This document shows, piece by piece, positions 1 through 7,549 of a stretch of DNA of 64,000 bases. The notes under the pieces are model-generated. The model was not told where the DNA came from. It was given only the letters and a program-made list of their open reading frames with translations, and ran no database searches. A program made the translations under genes and the position numbers. Source of the DNA: Thraustochytrium sp. TN22 (taxonomy: Eukaryota; Sar; Bigyra; Thraustochytrida; Thraustochytriidae); contig JABLUY010000197.1 of assembly GCA_013306675.1 (NCBI GenBank), positions 1-64,000 on the forward strand. The letters are read 5' to 3'. Every line of letters begins with the position of its first letter. The first letter of the stretch is position 1.

Positions 1-163
1 CGCCCGCCGGCCCACGCCGCTCGCCGCCGCCGCCGCCGCCGCCGCTTCGCGCTATGCGCCGCGGCCGCGACGCTCATGACGGCGCTCATGGCGGCGCTCA
101 TGGCGGCGCTCTCCGAGTCCTCCCTCCAGCTCGGCAGCGCGCTAGCCTACTACAGAGCGCGAA

Positions 164-197
<34 letters not shown>

Positions 198-209
198 GCG
201 CGCGCGAGG
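1..209 (+). promoter_or_regulatory. GC-rich leader of TAF11 gene
   Basis: This stretch is almost pure G+C. It holds a GCC-triplet run near 24-44, about three copies of a 12-bp unit (cgctcatggcgg-like) at about 71-112, and a GGC-triplet run at about 166-196. An open frame runs through it from 54, but its translation is a poly-Arg/Ala low-complexity string, so I treat it as 5' leader and promoter. No TATA-like element is visible. The window edge cuts off anything further upstream. Confidence 0.4.
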
Positions 210-797
210 ATGGAGGGCGGCGGCGGCGGCGGCGGCGCGAAGCGGCGGCTGTCCTCGGAGGAGGGCGGCGGCGGCGCCGCCAAGCGGCGGCTGCTCGCGC
301 ACAAGGAGGACCTCGGCGCGGGCGGCGGCGGCGCGAACGCGAGCGCGAGCGGCGGCGCGGGCGCAGGCGCGGGCGCGGGCGGCGGCGTGGCAGCGTCGGC
401 GACGGCCGCGCCGGGCGGCGGCGGCATTGGCGCCAACAAGGCGGAGCGCGACGCCGAGCTGGAGGAGCGGCAGAGGCTGACGGCGCTGCTGGCGACCTTC
501 TCGCCGGAGCAGATGGAGCAGTACGAGGCGTTTCGCAGGTCGCACTTTGATAAGAACAAGGTGAAGAAGCTCATTCAGCGCGTGGCCGGGGTGGACACCG
601 TCAGCAATGAGCTGGCCGTCGCGCTAGGCGGCGTCGCCAAGATCTTCGCCGGCGAGCTGATCGAGCTGGCGCGCGAGGACATGCAGGACTTCAAGGGCGC
701 CATTCATCCTCTGCACATTCGCAACGCCTACCGCAAGCTGCGGCAGGCGGGCAAGATCCCGTACCTGCCCGCTCCCTCGCGGAGCCTCCTGGACTGA
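210..797 (+). CDS. TAF11: TFIID subunit TAF11 (TAFII28 histone-fold)
   Basis: This 195-residue protein is the TFIID subunit that pairs with TAF13 through a histone fold, and it acts in the nucleus in RNA polymerase II initiation. The N-terminal 90 or so residues are Gly/Ala low complexity with two AKRRL-type basic patches that could serve as nuclear localisation signals. The C-terminal 100 residues match the TAFII28 domain: FSPEQMEQYEAFRRSHFDK, then VKKLIQRVAG, then ELAVALGGVAKIFAGELIEL, ending IHPLHIRNAYRKLRQAGKIP. The start at 210 is chosen because the in-frame sequence upstream is GGC-repeat poly-Arg, whereas MEGGGGGG begins a normal acidic/Gly leader. The first in-frame ATG is at 54. The size suits a compact TAF11. 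Its 3' end faces the end of the next gene, which is on the opposite strand. Confidence 0.9.
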   Translation: MEGGGGGGGAKRRLSSEEGGGGAAKRRLLAHKEDLGAGGGGANASASGGAGAGAGAGGGVAASATAAPGGGGIGANKAERDAELEERQRLTALLATFSPEQMEQYEAFRRSHFDKNKVKKLIQRVAGVDTVSNELAVALGGVAKIFAGELIELAREDMQDFKGAIHPLHIRNAYRKLRQAGKIPYLPAPSRSLLD

Positions 798-923
798 CCA
801 CATAGCAGCTTGGCCCGCAACCGGCACGAGCGATCGAGCGATCCAAGGCACCAATGAACGAACGGATGATTGTGTTTTATAGTTTTTTTCATCATCCCAC
901 GAAATGGACCACAAGAAACAACA

Positions 924-3338
924 TCATTGCAAGGCGCAGGCCGTCGAGGCTGGGCGCGCCTCCGCAGAGGCCTCAGCAGAAACTGCGAGCTCCGCGCCGG
1001 CGGACGCCTGCTTGGCCTTGTTCTTCCGTGCGGCGAAACCGAACTTGGCCTTGCTCGCCACCGATGCCGCGGCCGCCTCCGCCGCGGCGGCCTTGTCCTG
1101 CTCCGCCTTGAGAGCTTCATCCTCTTGGGCTGCCTGCTTGAGCTTCTCCATGAAGGTCTGGTGCGCCTCGTACCAGTCCTCCCAGAGCTCCTCCGGCGCA
1201 GCCAGACGTACCTCGTGCAGCGCGAAGACCGGCCGGTGCGATGAGCTTCTCACGAGATCCAGCGAGTCGTAATCGAGGCACTCGCACGCGCAGATGCTCG
1301 AGGTTGGCCCGCCATCCTTGACGAGAATGCGAGCCGGCCACGCGAGCGCCGCCTTGTTCTCGTAGGCGGCGCTGCCCGGCACAAATGGGTACGTTGGCGC
1401 AAACTTAAGGGGGCCTTCCGTAAAGCCCTCAAACACCTGGTAATTCCTGCTCACGAGGCCGTCGTGCCGCACGAGCTCATCTTGGTCGCCCGCCTTGAGC
1501 AAGGCGGCGACCTCGTCCGCCGGGTGGTTGATCTGATAGTTGAGACTGCCCATCCACCACGCAAAGTCGAAGCGCTCCGCGACGGGGGTGTTGAGCTGCA
1601 GCACGTCGTTCGGCAGCCGTAAGCGCACGCTGATCTCTCTAAAGTTGGCGTCGCGATCCGCATCGGCGTGCTCTGGCCCGGAGAAGCGCGCGTTGAGAAA
1701 GAGAAACGAGCTCTCGTGCACCGAGAAGCAAATAGCCACGGCGCCCTGGCCAGGCCCGCCCGCCGCCGGTGCCTCGGTCGGGACCTGCACACCGCACAGA
1801 ACATGGTCGCTGCGAACGTCCGTAATCAACGGTACCAACGCCGCGTGCGTGTACACCAGGAGGTGCAGCCCGTGCATGGAGACGGAGCGCACCTCCACGT
1901 ACGACTGCGGCAGCGCAGCTCGCACGATACCGCGCACGCTGGCCCCTGGCGCACCGAGGCTCTGAAAGCTGAGCGCGTAGATGTCGCGCCCTGGCTGCAG
2001 CAGCTTGCGCACGACTTTCGGATCCAGCGAGCGATGACTGTCCAGGCAGAATGTCACAGTGTACACGCTCACGCTGCCCGTGCTCCCGACGCGCTGCGCC
2101 ACGGCACGGGGCGACTCTTCATCTTCGGACGGTGCGCCAAGCAGGCGGAAGGATGTCTGGTCCGGCCCACCGCCCCCATCCGGCAGGCTTTCGTCTCCGG
2201 CAGTTGCGCCCAGCCGAGGTCCGACACCCAGCCGCGGTGCTTTACCCAAGGTGTCCTCCCCATCGTCGAGGTCCTCGCCTTCATCCGAGCTGGAAGAGAC
2301 CGACGAGCTGCTCGCAGAGAGCGCACTTGACGTCTCGCTACGAGGGCTCGAGCATTCATCCTCTTCCCCATCCCCGTCCTCCTCCTCCTCATCATCATCA
2401 TCCCTTTTCACGGGCCGCCCCTCCTTCGCCTCATGTTTGCCCTCGTCGTACGCTGCCTTGGACTCGACGCCGCACCGCGATGTATCTGCGATCTTCGCCT
2501 CATCGTCCAGGTCCATGGAGACCTTGGACTCCAATAGCTGTGTATGCGCATCCTCCACATGGCTACATTTTGACCCGGGCTCTTTCTGGCCAGGCCGCGA
2601 GAGCGGCGGCAGCGTGAGCATGTGTGGAAGCATCTCGGCGTTATTCGTCACGACGACGGTCGCCGACTTGACGCTTTGGCCCGGCGGCAAGGCGCCCGGG
2701 TGCTTTTGCAGCCAGCTCCGCTCGCTGCGCACCAGGTGCGAACGATACGCGCTCTGTACTTTGACGGCCGCTTGGTGCTCAGCACCCACGTTGCCGCCGA
2801 CATGGTTTCCAGGCGCCGACTGCGCGGCGGGGTACCACTTGTACTGGCCGGGACGAAAGCGCCCCATGACGCGCAGGCGATCGCGCGGCACGGACTGGTG
2901 CTTGGAGCCGTCGAGCAACTGCGCGTTGACGGACCCGTTCTGACGCACGCGCGAGACCTTGCCGAGGTACCACGCATTGCCGATGCGCACCTGGACCTTG
3001 ACACCACGCGTGAGCGTCACAGCCGGCTGCAGCGCGTCGGCCGAAACATAGGGCGTTGGCTGACCGTCGCCCTGCGAAGCGAGCTCGAACTGCACGGCGT
3101 GGCCCAGGTCCGCGGCACGCGCGCGTAGGAGCTCCGGGCCGGCCGCGAGGGTCGCGAGCGCGTCCGCCATCCACACGTCGGCGTCGGAGCTCGCATCGTC
3201 CCCATGCAGGCAGTGCAGCTTCACGTTGAGCTCGTTTGGAAAGCGCTCGTCGAAGTACACCGCCACCACGGCGCTCCCGCCGTCCGGCCTGGCCAGCGCG
3301 CCCCGATACAGCTCGTGCGCAGCCGCCGCCGCCGCCAT
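924..3338 (-). CDS. Tudor/Agenet-like + IQ + catalytically dead inositol polyphosphate 5-phosphatase-fold protein
   Basis: This 804-residue protein has three recognisable parts. A Tudor/Agenet-like module lies at about 108-158 (LTRGVKVQVRIGNAWYLGKV). An IQ motif lies at about 190-206 (AAVKVQSAYRSHLVRSE), a candidate calmodulin or centrin site. An inositol polyphosphate 5-phosphatase (IPPc) fold covers about 424-713. The fold is recognised from QVFEGFTEGPLKFAPTYPF, close to OCRL/INPP5B, from FDFAWWMGSLNYQI, and from ALAWPARILVK. Every catalytic signature is altered: FQE is FQS (460), NSHLA is NARFS (551), GDLNYRI is GSLNYQI (598), PAWCDRIL is LAWPARIL (667-670), and SDHKPV is SSHRPV (700). It therefore looks like a pseudophosphatase that may bind phosphoinositides or act as a scaffold. 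Between IQ and IPPc is an acidic/Ser-rich linker. The tail is Ala/Lys-rich coiled coil. The start at 3338 follows a pentanucleotide-repeat leader; an in-frame ATG at 3461 would add repeat-encoded residues. Confidence 0.8.
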   Translation of the reverse strand: MAAAAAAHELYRGALARPDGGSAVVAVYFDERFPNELNVKLHCLHGDDASSDADVWMADALATLAAGPELLRARAADLGHAVQFELASQGDGQPTPYVSADALQPAVTLTRGVKVQVRIGNAWYLGKVSRVRQNGSVNAQLLDGSKHQSVPRDRLRVMGRFRPGQYKWYPAAQSAPGNHVGGNVGAEHQAAVKVQSAYRSHLVRSERSWLQKHPGALPPGQSVKSATVVVTNNAEMLPHMLTLPPLSRPGQKEPGSKCSHVEDAHTQLLESKVSMDLDDEAKIADTSRCGVESKAAYDEGKHEAKEGRPVKRDDDDEEEEDGDGEEDECSSPRSETSSALSASSSSVSSSSDEGEDLDDGEDTLGKAPRLGVGPRLGATAGDESLPDGGGGPDQTSFRLLGAPSEDEESPRAVAQRVGSTGSVSVYTVTFCLDSHRSLDPKVVRKLLQPGRDIYALSFQSLGAPGASVRGIVRAALPQSYVEVRSVSMHGLHLLVYTHAALVPLITDVRSDHVLCGVQVPTEAPAAGGPGQGAVAICFSVHESSFLFLNARFSGPEHADADRDANFREISVRLRLPNDVLQLNTPVAERFDFAWWMGSLNYQINHPADEVAALLKAGDQDELVRHDGLVSRNYQVFEGFTEGPLKFAPTYPFVPGSAAYENKAALAWPARILVKDGGPTSSICACECLDYDSLDLVRSSSHRPVFALHEVRLAAPEELWEDWYEAHQTFMEKLKQAAQEDEALKAEQDKAAAAEAAAASVASKAKFGFAARKNKAKQASAGAELAVSAEASAEARPASTACALQ

Positions 3339-3691
3339 CCTGCGGCCGCGCTTTCTTTGGCGACACGGGCGAGGGCCTCGCCACGTCCGATGCCTCGCCT
3401 CGCCTCGCCTTGCCTCGCCTCGCCTCGCCTCGCGCCTCGCCGTGTTCGAGCCGGAGCTCACCTAACAGTGTGTAGTGACTTCCAAGACAAGGTGATGGAG
3501 CACATGCCTGCCTGCAGTGCCATGCTCAGGCTCGTCCCCGGCGTAACGGACTGCGTTGCGCACGCCGCGGCGGGGTTCTTGGGCTGGGCTGACTGACTGG
3601 CGCTCGCGAGGGCCGCGAGGCCGCAGACCCGCACGGACTCCGATCCGAGCGCGAGCGCGAGCTCTCCGACGGCGGCGGCGGCGGCGGCAAC
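3339..3691. promoter_or_regulatory. Divergent promoter with (CGCCT)n pentanucleotide array
   Basis: This 353-bp spacer separates two head-to-head genes, the dead 5-phosphatase (-) and the CMSS1-like gene (+), and probably serves both. From about 3391 to 3440 it carries about nine tandem copies of CGCCT with one TGCCT variant. The array sits 53-100 nt upstream of the minus-strand ATG. A GGC-triplet run lies at about 3671-3688, just before the plus-strand ATG. No TATA box is apparent. Confidence 0.5.
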
Positions 3692-4504
3692 ATGGTGCTC
3701 GTGGACGCGCGCGTGCCCGCTGCGGCGGACTCGCGCAAGCGTGCGCGGCCGGAGGCGGCCAAGGCAGCCAAGCAGGAGAAGCGCCGCAAGGGCGAGGCCG
3801 CGGCCGGCAAGCAGCAGCAGCAGCAGCAGCAGGAGAAGAAGGAGACCAAGGCGAAGTCGAGCGCCAAGCCCAAGAAGCAGCGGTCGCTGAAGCAGCGTGC
3901 CAAGGAGCGCCAGGACATCTCCCTGGAGGACGTGGACGGCTCCGTGCAGCGGTGGTTTCAACAGCGGTACGAGCTGGATGGCAGCAAGCTGAGCAAAATC
4001 GAGCTGTACCCGGGCAGCATGCCCTTTGTCGAAGAGGATTTCTGGCCCGCTCGCCCGGCCGAGGCCACAGTGCGCAAGCTGCACGAGCACCTCAGGGCGA
4101 AGCACCCGCGCGGCAAGGTCCTTGTGGTGACACGCTCTGCCTTGCGCGCCTGCGACCTGCTCAAGACGCTTGCCCCGCTGCAGCGACCCATCGGCAAGCT
4201 CTTCGCGCGTCACATGAAGGTGGAGGACCAGGTCAAGTATTTGGCCGGCCCAGGTGCTGCGCTCGACGCGGCCATCGGCACGCCCAATCGCATCCTGAAA
4301 CTGGTTGAGCAGGGCGCGCTCAAGCGCTTCCTGGAGAACCCCGACGCTGTGATTGTCTTTGATCTGGAGCGCGACGTCAAGAACTTTCACACGCTCACCA
4401 TGCCCATGGTCAGCACGGACGCCTTTTCGCTCGTGCGTGCGCACTGGCTCACTCTCAAACCCTCGCAGCGCGCCAAGCTCGTCATGTATGCTGACGCCTT
4501 TTGA
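3692..4504 (+). CDS. CMSS1/Cms1-like ribosome biogenesis protein
   Basis: This 270-residue protein resembles Cms1/CMSS1, a helicase-like fold factor of the U3/90S pre-ribosome in the nucleolus. The first 80 or so residues are Lys/Arg/Ala-rich with a poly-Gln run encoded by a CAG repeat at about 3811-3832, consistent with a nucleolar targeting tail. The rest carries the family's degenerate RecA-like features: VLVVTRSALRACDLLKTL, then AAIGTPNRILKLVEQGAL, then DAVIVFDLERDVKNFHTL, ending in a conserved-looking LRAHWL-type region at the C terminus. The GTPNR segment matches the GTPxR of DEAD-box-like folds, but no Walker A lysine motif or DEAD box is present, as expected for Cms1. It converges on the alpha/beta hydrolase gene with a 75-bp gap (4505-4579) that contains a 10-base C run. 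Confidence 0.75.
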   Translation: MVLVDARVPAAADSRKRARPEAAKAAKQEKRRKGEAAAGKQQQQQQQEKKETKAKSSAKPKKQRSLKQRAKERQDISLEDVDGSVQRWFQQRYELDGSKLSKIELYPGSMPFVEEDFWPARPAEATVRKLHEHLRAKHPRGKVLVVTRSALRACDLLKTLAPLQRPIGKLFARHMKVEDQVKYLAGPGAALDAAIGTPNRILKLVEQGALKRFLENPDAVIVFDLERDVKNFHTLTMPMVSTDAFSLVRAHWLTLKPSQRAKLVMYADAF

Positions 4505-4579
4505 TTTGAGATGATGTTGTAGTAAACGAGCCGTTCTTCCCCCCCCCCCCCTCCTTCTTCTTCCTCGTTTTCTTCTTTT

Positions 4580-5530
4580 TCACGCGGCAGCCACGGCAGG
4601 GAGCGCCGGGAGCGAAATGGCATCGAGGATTGCAGGCATGTGTCTCTGGTCCAGTACGGTGTCATGATCGGCATCGGTCACAGAGAGCAGCTCCACGACT
4701 GCGTCTGGGGCCGCGTGCGCGCGCAGAGCATCACGGAGCCACTCGCAGGCGCCCAGTGTCACGACCGAGTCTTTGGCGCCGTGGAGGATGCGGACGCGCG
4801 GGCACACGACAGCGGCCAAGTCGAAGGCGAAGGGCCCGTCCGCCTCGAGCGCAATACGCACCATCTGCCTGTTGCCAGCGTCGCCCTGCTTGCGTGCGTA
4901 GTCAGTGACGCACTTAATGCCGGCCTTCTTGGCATCTTGCGAGGGCACCGAGGTAAGCATGGCGAGCGCGGCGCTCGTCGTGCTAGTCACCACAGAGGGG
5001 ACGACATGCCGCCGAAGGCTTGCGGGCAGGTGCGCGGCGGCGGTGAGCAGCCATGGCGAGGCGCTCGTGTCGCGTGGGGAGAGCCACGGGCTGATCAAAG
5101 TGGCATGCGTGACGCGTCGACCCAGTCGCGCATGCGTGAGCACCTTGAGCGCGTGCGGCACGCCCATGGAGTGCGCCATGAGCGCAAAGCGCGCGTCCGA
5201 CCCGCCCAGCACATGACTGCAGAAGGCCTCCACGTCCGCGGGCCAGTCGTCCAGCGAACGGTCTGCGACGGGCGTCGACTCCCCTACGCCCGGGTAGTCG
5301 ATGGCCAGCAGGCGCAGCCCGCGCTCGCGCGCCCAGTCCCTGAAGAGCACCACGACGAGGCTTGAGGCCGCGAGCCCGACGTGGAAGAGCACAGGCGCCC
5401 CCGTCGCCCCCGTCTGCGCGTACGAGAGCTGCCTCCCGTCGGCCAGCGGCACGCGCAGCCTCGTGTTCCGCGCGTCCGCCATGGCCGCGCGCAGCGCCTC
5501 CGCCGTCTCGGCCGCCATCGCTCGCAGCAC
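4580..5530 (-). CDS. Alpha/beta hydrolase family protein
   Basis: This 316-residue protein has a full alpha/beta hydrolase layout. The oxyanion-side strand VLFHVGLAASS lies near 47-57. The segment LLAIDYPGVGEST lies near 74-86. The nucleophile elbow AHSMG has Ser121. A late-strand acid HGAKD has Asp254. The catalytic His is His289 in DADHD. All three triad members are present, so it is probably an active esterase, lipase or peptidase-like hydrolase of unknown substrate. The size is usual for the single-domain family. No signal peptide is evident, so a cytosolic site is likely. A second in-frame ATG 12 nt downstream (5518) is an alternative start. The gene's upstream region begins with a (GA)n microsatellite. 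The specific function cannot be told from sequence. Confidence 0.85.
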   Translation of the reverse strand: MLRAMAAETAEALRAAMADARNTRLRVPLADGRQLSYAQTGATGAPVLFHVGLAASSLVVVLFRDWARERGLRLLAIDYPGVGESTPVADRSLDDWPADVEAFCSHVLGGSDARFALMAHSMGVPHALKVLTHARLGRRVTHATLISPWLSPRDTSASPWLLTAAAHLPASLRRHVVPSVVTSTTSAALAMLTSVPSQDAKKAGIKCVTDYARKQGDAGNRQMVRIALEADGPFAFDLAAVVCPRVRILHGAKDSVVTLGACEWLRDALRAHAAPDAVVELLSVTDADHDTVLDQRHMPAILDAISLPALPAVAAA

Positions 5531-5579
5531 GCTGCGCTCGCCTGCGCTCGCCTGCGCGCCGACTCGTGCCAGTGCTCGC

Positions 5580-5581
<2 letters not shown>

Positions 5582-5614
<33 letters not shown>
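5582..5614. repeat. (GA)n microsatellite
   Basis: About 16 perfect GA dinucleotides lie 50-85 nt upstream of the minus-strand hydrolase ATG at 5530. On that gene's coding strand the run reads (TC)n, a pyrimidine-rich leader or promoter tract. Confidence 0.9.
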
Positions 5615-5617
<3 letters not shown>

Positions 5618-5781
5618 GGAGAACGAACGAGATCTGAGTTTGCAAGCTTGCTCGAGGCGCTCCTAAGTTACTACTACCTCCCTCGCCGAGAGTGCGCTCA
5701 CAGCGGCCACACAGTCCCGATCGGGCCCACCCGGCTCCGGGTGGTGGAGCTCGCTTGCGCGGGCGCCGCGCAAACCCACTA

Positions 5782-5831
5782 CGCGGCGCGGCGCGGCGCG
5801 GCGCGGCGCGGCGCGGCGCGGCGCGGCGCGG
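5782..5831. repeat. (CGCGG)n pentanucleotide array abutting a start codon
   Basis: Ten perfect tandem copies of CGCGG end three bases before the ATG at 5835 (array-CAC-ATG). The array would form most of the immediate 5' leader of the small gene that follows. Its placement matches similar 5-bp arrays at 3391-3440, 7494-7549, 12350-12386 and 49400-49440. Confidence 0.85.
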
Positions 5832-5834
5832 CAC

Positions 5835-6077
5835 ATGGGCGGGGCAGCGGCGCGCGAGGCCGGAGGCGCGGAGTCGGTGGACGCGCTCTCGTACGTGCTG
5901 GTGCTGGTGGTGGCGACGAACGTGCTGCTGGGGCTCGGCGTCGTGCTCCCCACGGCCCTGGCGGCGCTGCTGGCGAGCTGCGCGCGACGTGCGAGCGCAA
6001 TCGCGGTCGGCGCGGCGGCCAAGGCGCGGCGATCACAGCAAGCGCAGACTGCGGCGGAAGACAAGAAGACGCGATGA
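5835..6077 (+). CDS. Small single-TM membrane protein, unknown
   Basis: This 80-residue ORF has a short Ala/Gly N-terminus and a hydrophobic segment at about 18-47 (YVLVLVVATNVLLGLGVVLP, then TALAALLASCA). It ends in a basic Lys/Arg/Gln tail finishing in KKTR. That gives one, possibly two, membrane spans and a positively charged C-terminus. Codon third positions are G/C-biased like neighbouring genes. I do not recognise a family. It converges with the four-TM gene on the other strand. Its existence rests on composition and a tidy membrane-protein plan, so it could be a spurious ORF. Confidence 0.45.
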   Translation: MGGAAAREAGGAESVDALSYVLVLVVATNVLLGLGVVLPTALAALLASCARRASAIAVGAAAKARRSQQAQTAAEDKKTR

Positions 6078-6212
6078 AGAGACAAAACAAAAAATGTTGG
6101 AACTGTGCTTGCAGTGGCTTGACTTCCGCTTCTTGGTCGTGGAAAGGACAGCTCCCCAGAAGCGGGGAGGGCACCACTGTCAAACGGCGAAGGTGCGGCG
6201 TCGCTCGCCGCA

Positions 6213-7400
6213 TCAACCAATGCGCTCGCCAGGGCGACGTCCAGCACGGTACTCTGCCACTGCGCGAGACTTAATCTCCGCGCCGGAGACTACGACCTCC
6301 TCGAGGATCTCGGGCGCCCAGACAGCGCGAACGAGGTACGCATAAGTGCAGAGCGTGAAAGTGGTGCTGCCGAAAAGGAAGCCTGGGAATCCGCAGAATG
6401 GGACCGTCGTCTCCTTGCAGAAGTCAACGCCCGCGATGATGGGGAACACCGTCATGAGGGCAAAGGCGACGAGAGTCTGAATGACCCAGGCGGCTGCGTG
6501 CACCTTCTTGTTGACCTTGGTCCAGTACTCGATCTTGTCGGCATTCTTCTGGGAGATGGCGGCAACCTCGGAGTTGTAAACTATCAGCTCTTCTGCAATC
6601 TTCGTCTCGATGCGGTCCAGTTCTACAATGGCCTCCTCCACGAGACGGTCTCTGAGCTCCCGGCGCGTTTCCTTGGCAGGCTTGAACTCGAAGATGCGGC
6701 CCTTGAAACGCCTCTTCTTCTGGAGTTCCGACGCAAAGTCGATGTATTCCCGCAGGAGGTCCTCCTCCGAGACACCGTGCACATACTCCTCCTTGAGAGG
6801 CTCCGCGGGGACCCTGTACGTCTTACCGCGCTTGATCTTGGCGTCGGGTCCTCCGGTGCCCGGCCAATCAACATATTCGCGCTTGATGTTGGGCGGTTCC
6901 AGTTTTTCAGCAACGGGCGGGGCGGGCAGAGCGATCTCCTTGATCTGGAACTTGAAGTCGTGACCGACGGACCACGCGAGCAGCAAGAAGAGTGCCCATT
7001 GGATGCCCAATGCAAGAGAGCAGCTGGCCTGCTCGCAAACTTGATCGAGGAGTACCGATTCGGGATCGCCCGAGTTTTCGACTGCCAATGCTGTCCAGAC
7101 AATAGCCCAGATCAGACCCACGACACGGGACCACAGAATGGTCACCTTGAACGGATGCACATAGAGCAAGTCTTCGGCAGCCAGCGCCTTGGCCACCATG
7201 GCTGCGTTCTGCTTGGCTTCGTTGAAGATGCCAACAGCTTCCTTCTCATGCTCTGCGATGCGCCTGCGCACCTCCCTCGTGGCTTCCTCAAACTGTCGCG
7301 CCATTTCCGCATTGTCCTCATCCTCGCGCGTTGGCGCCACTGCGCTCGCGGGCACGGCCGCCGTGGCCGTGGGCTTGGAGCCGCCAAAGCCGAACGGCAT
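6213..7400 (-). CDS. Four-TM membrane protein with coiled coils, unknown family
   Basis: This 395-residue protein starts MPFGFGGSKP. A charged coiled-coil stretch at about 28-74 (REVRRRIAEHEKEAVGIFNE) leads into two membrane spans, at about 87-107 (VTILWSRVVGLIWAIVWTAL) and 128-147 (LALGIQWALFLLLAWSVG). A roughly 150-residue soluble loop follows; it has a second coiled coil at about 243-300. Two more spans come at about 301-323 and 336-358, followed by a short basic tail. Cysteines near the spans (VCEQASC; FCKETTVPFCGFPG) could form disulfides on one face. No transporter or enzyme motif is recognised. The leader region holds an 11-copy pentanucleotide array (7494-7549). The gene looks real because of its consistent topology and codon bias. 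Function unknown. Confidence 0.75.
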   Translation of the reverse strand: MPFGFGGSKPTATAAVPASAVAPTREDEDNAEMARQFEEATREVRRRIAEHEKEAVGIFNEAKQNAAMVAKALAAEDLLYVHPFKVTILWSRVVGLIWAIVWTALAVENSGDPESVLLDQVCEQASCSLALGIQWALFLLLAWSVGHDFKFQIKEIALPAPPVAEKLEPPNIKREYVDWPGTGGPDAKIKRGKTYRVPAEPLKEEYVHGVSEEDLLREYIDFASELQKKRRFKGRIFEFKPAKETRRELRDRLVEEAIVELDRIETKIAEELIVYNSEVAAISQKNADKIEYWTKVNKKVHAAAWVIQTLVAFALMTVFPIIAGVDFCKETTVPFCGFPGFLFGSTTFTLCTYAYLVRAVWAPEILEEVVVSGAEIKSRAVAEYRAGRRPGERIG

Positions 7401-7493
7401 CGTGGGCTTGGGTCAGCTGCGAATCTTGTGTGCCGACGTGCAACGAACTCAGCGAGTCCCTCCCCTCCACCGGCGTCGCCGCGGTCTCTTCTG

Positions 7494-7549
7494 TCTCGTC
7501 TCGTCTCGTCTCGTCTCGTCTCGTCTCGTCTCGTCTCGTCTCGTCTCGT
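7494..7549. repeat. (TCTCG)n pentanucleotide array
   Basis: Eleven near-perfect copies of TCTCG lie 94-149 nt upstream of the minus-strand ATG at 7400. On the coding strand this reads (CGAGA)n. Confidence 0.9.
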
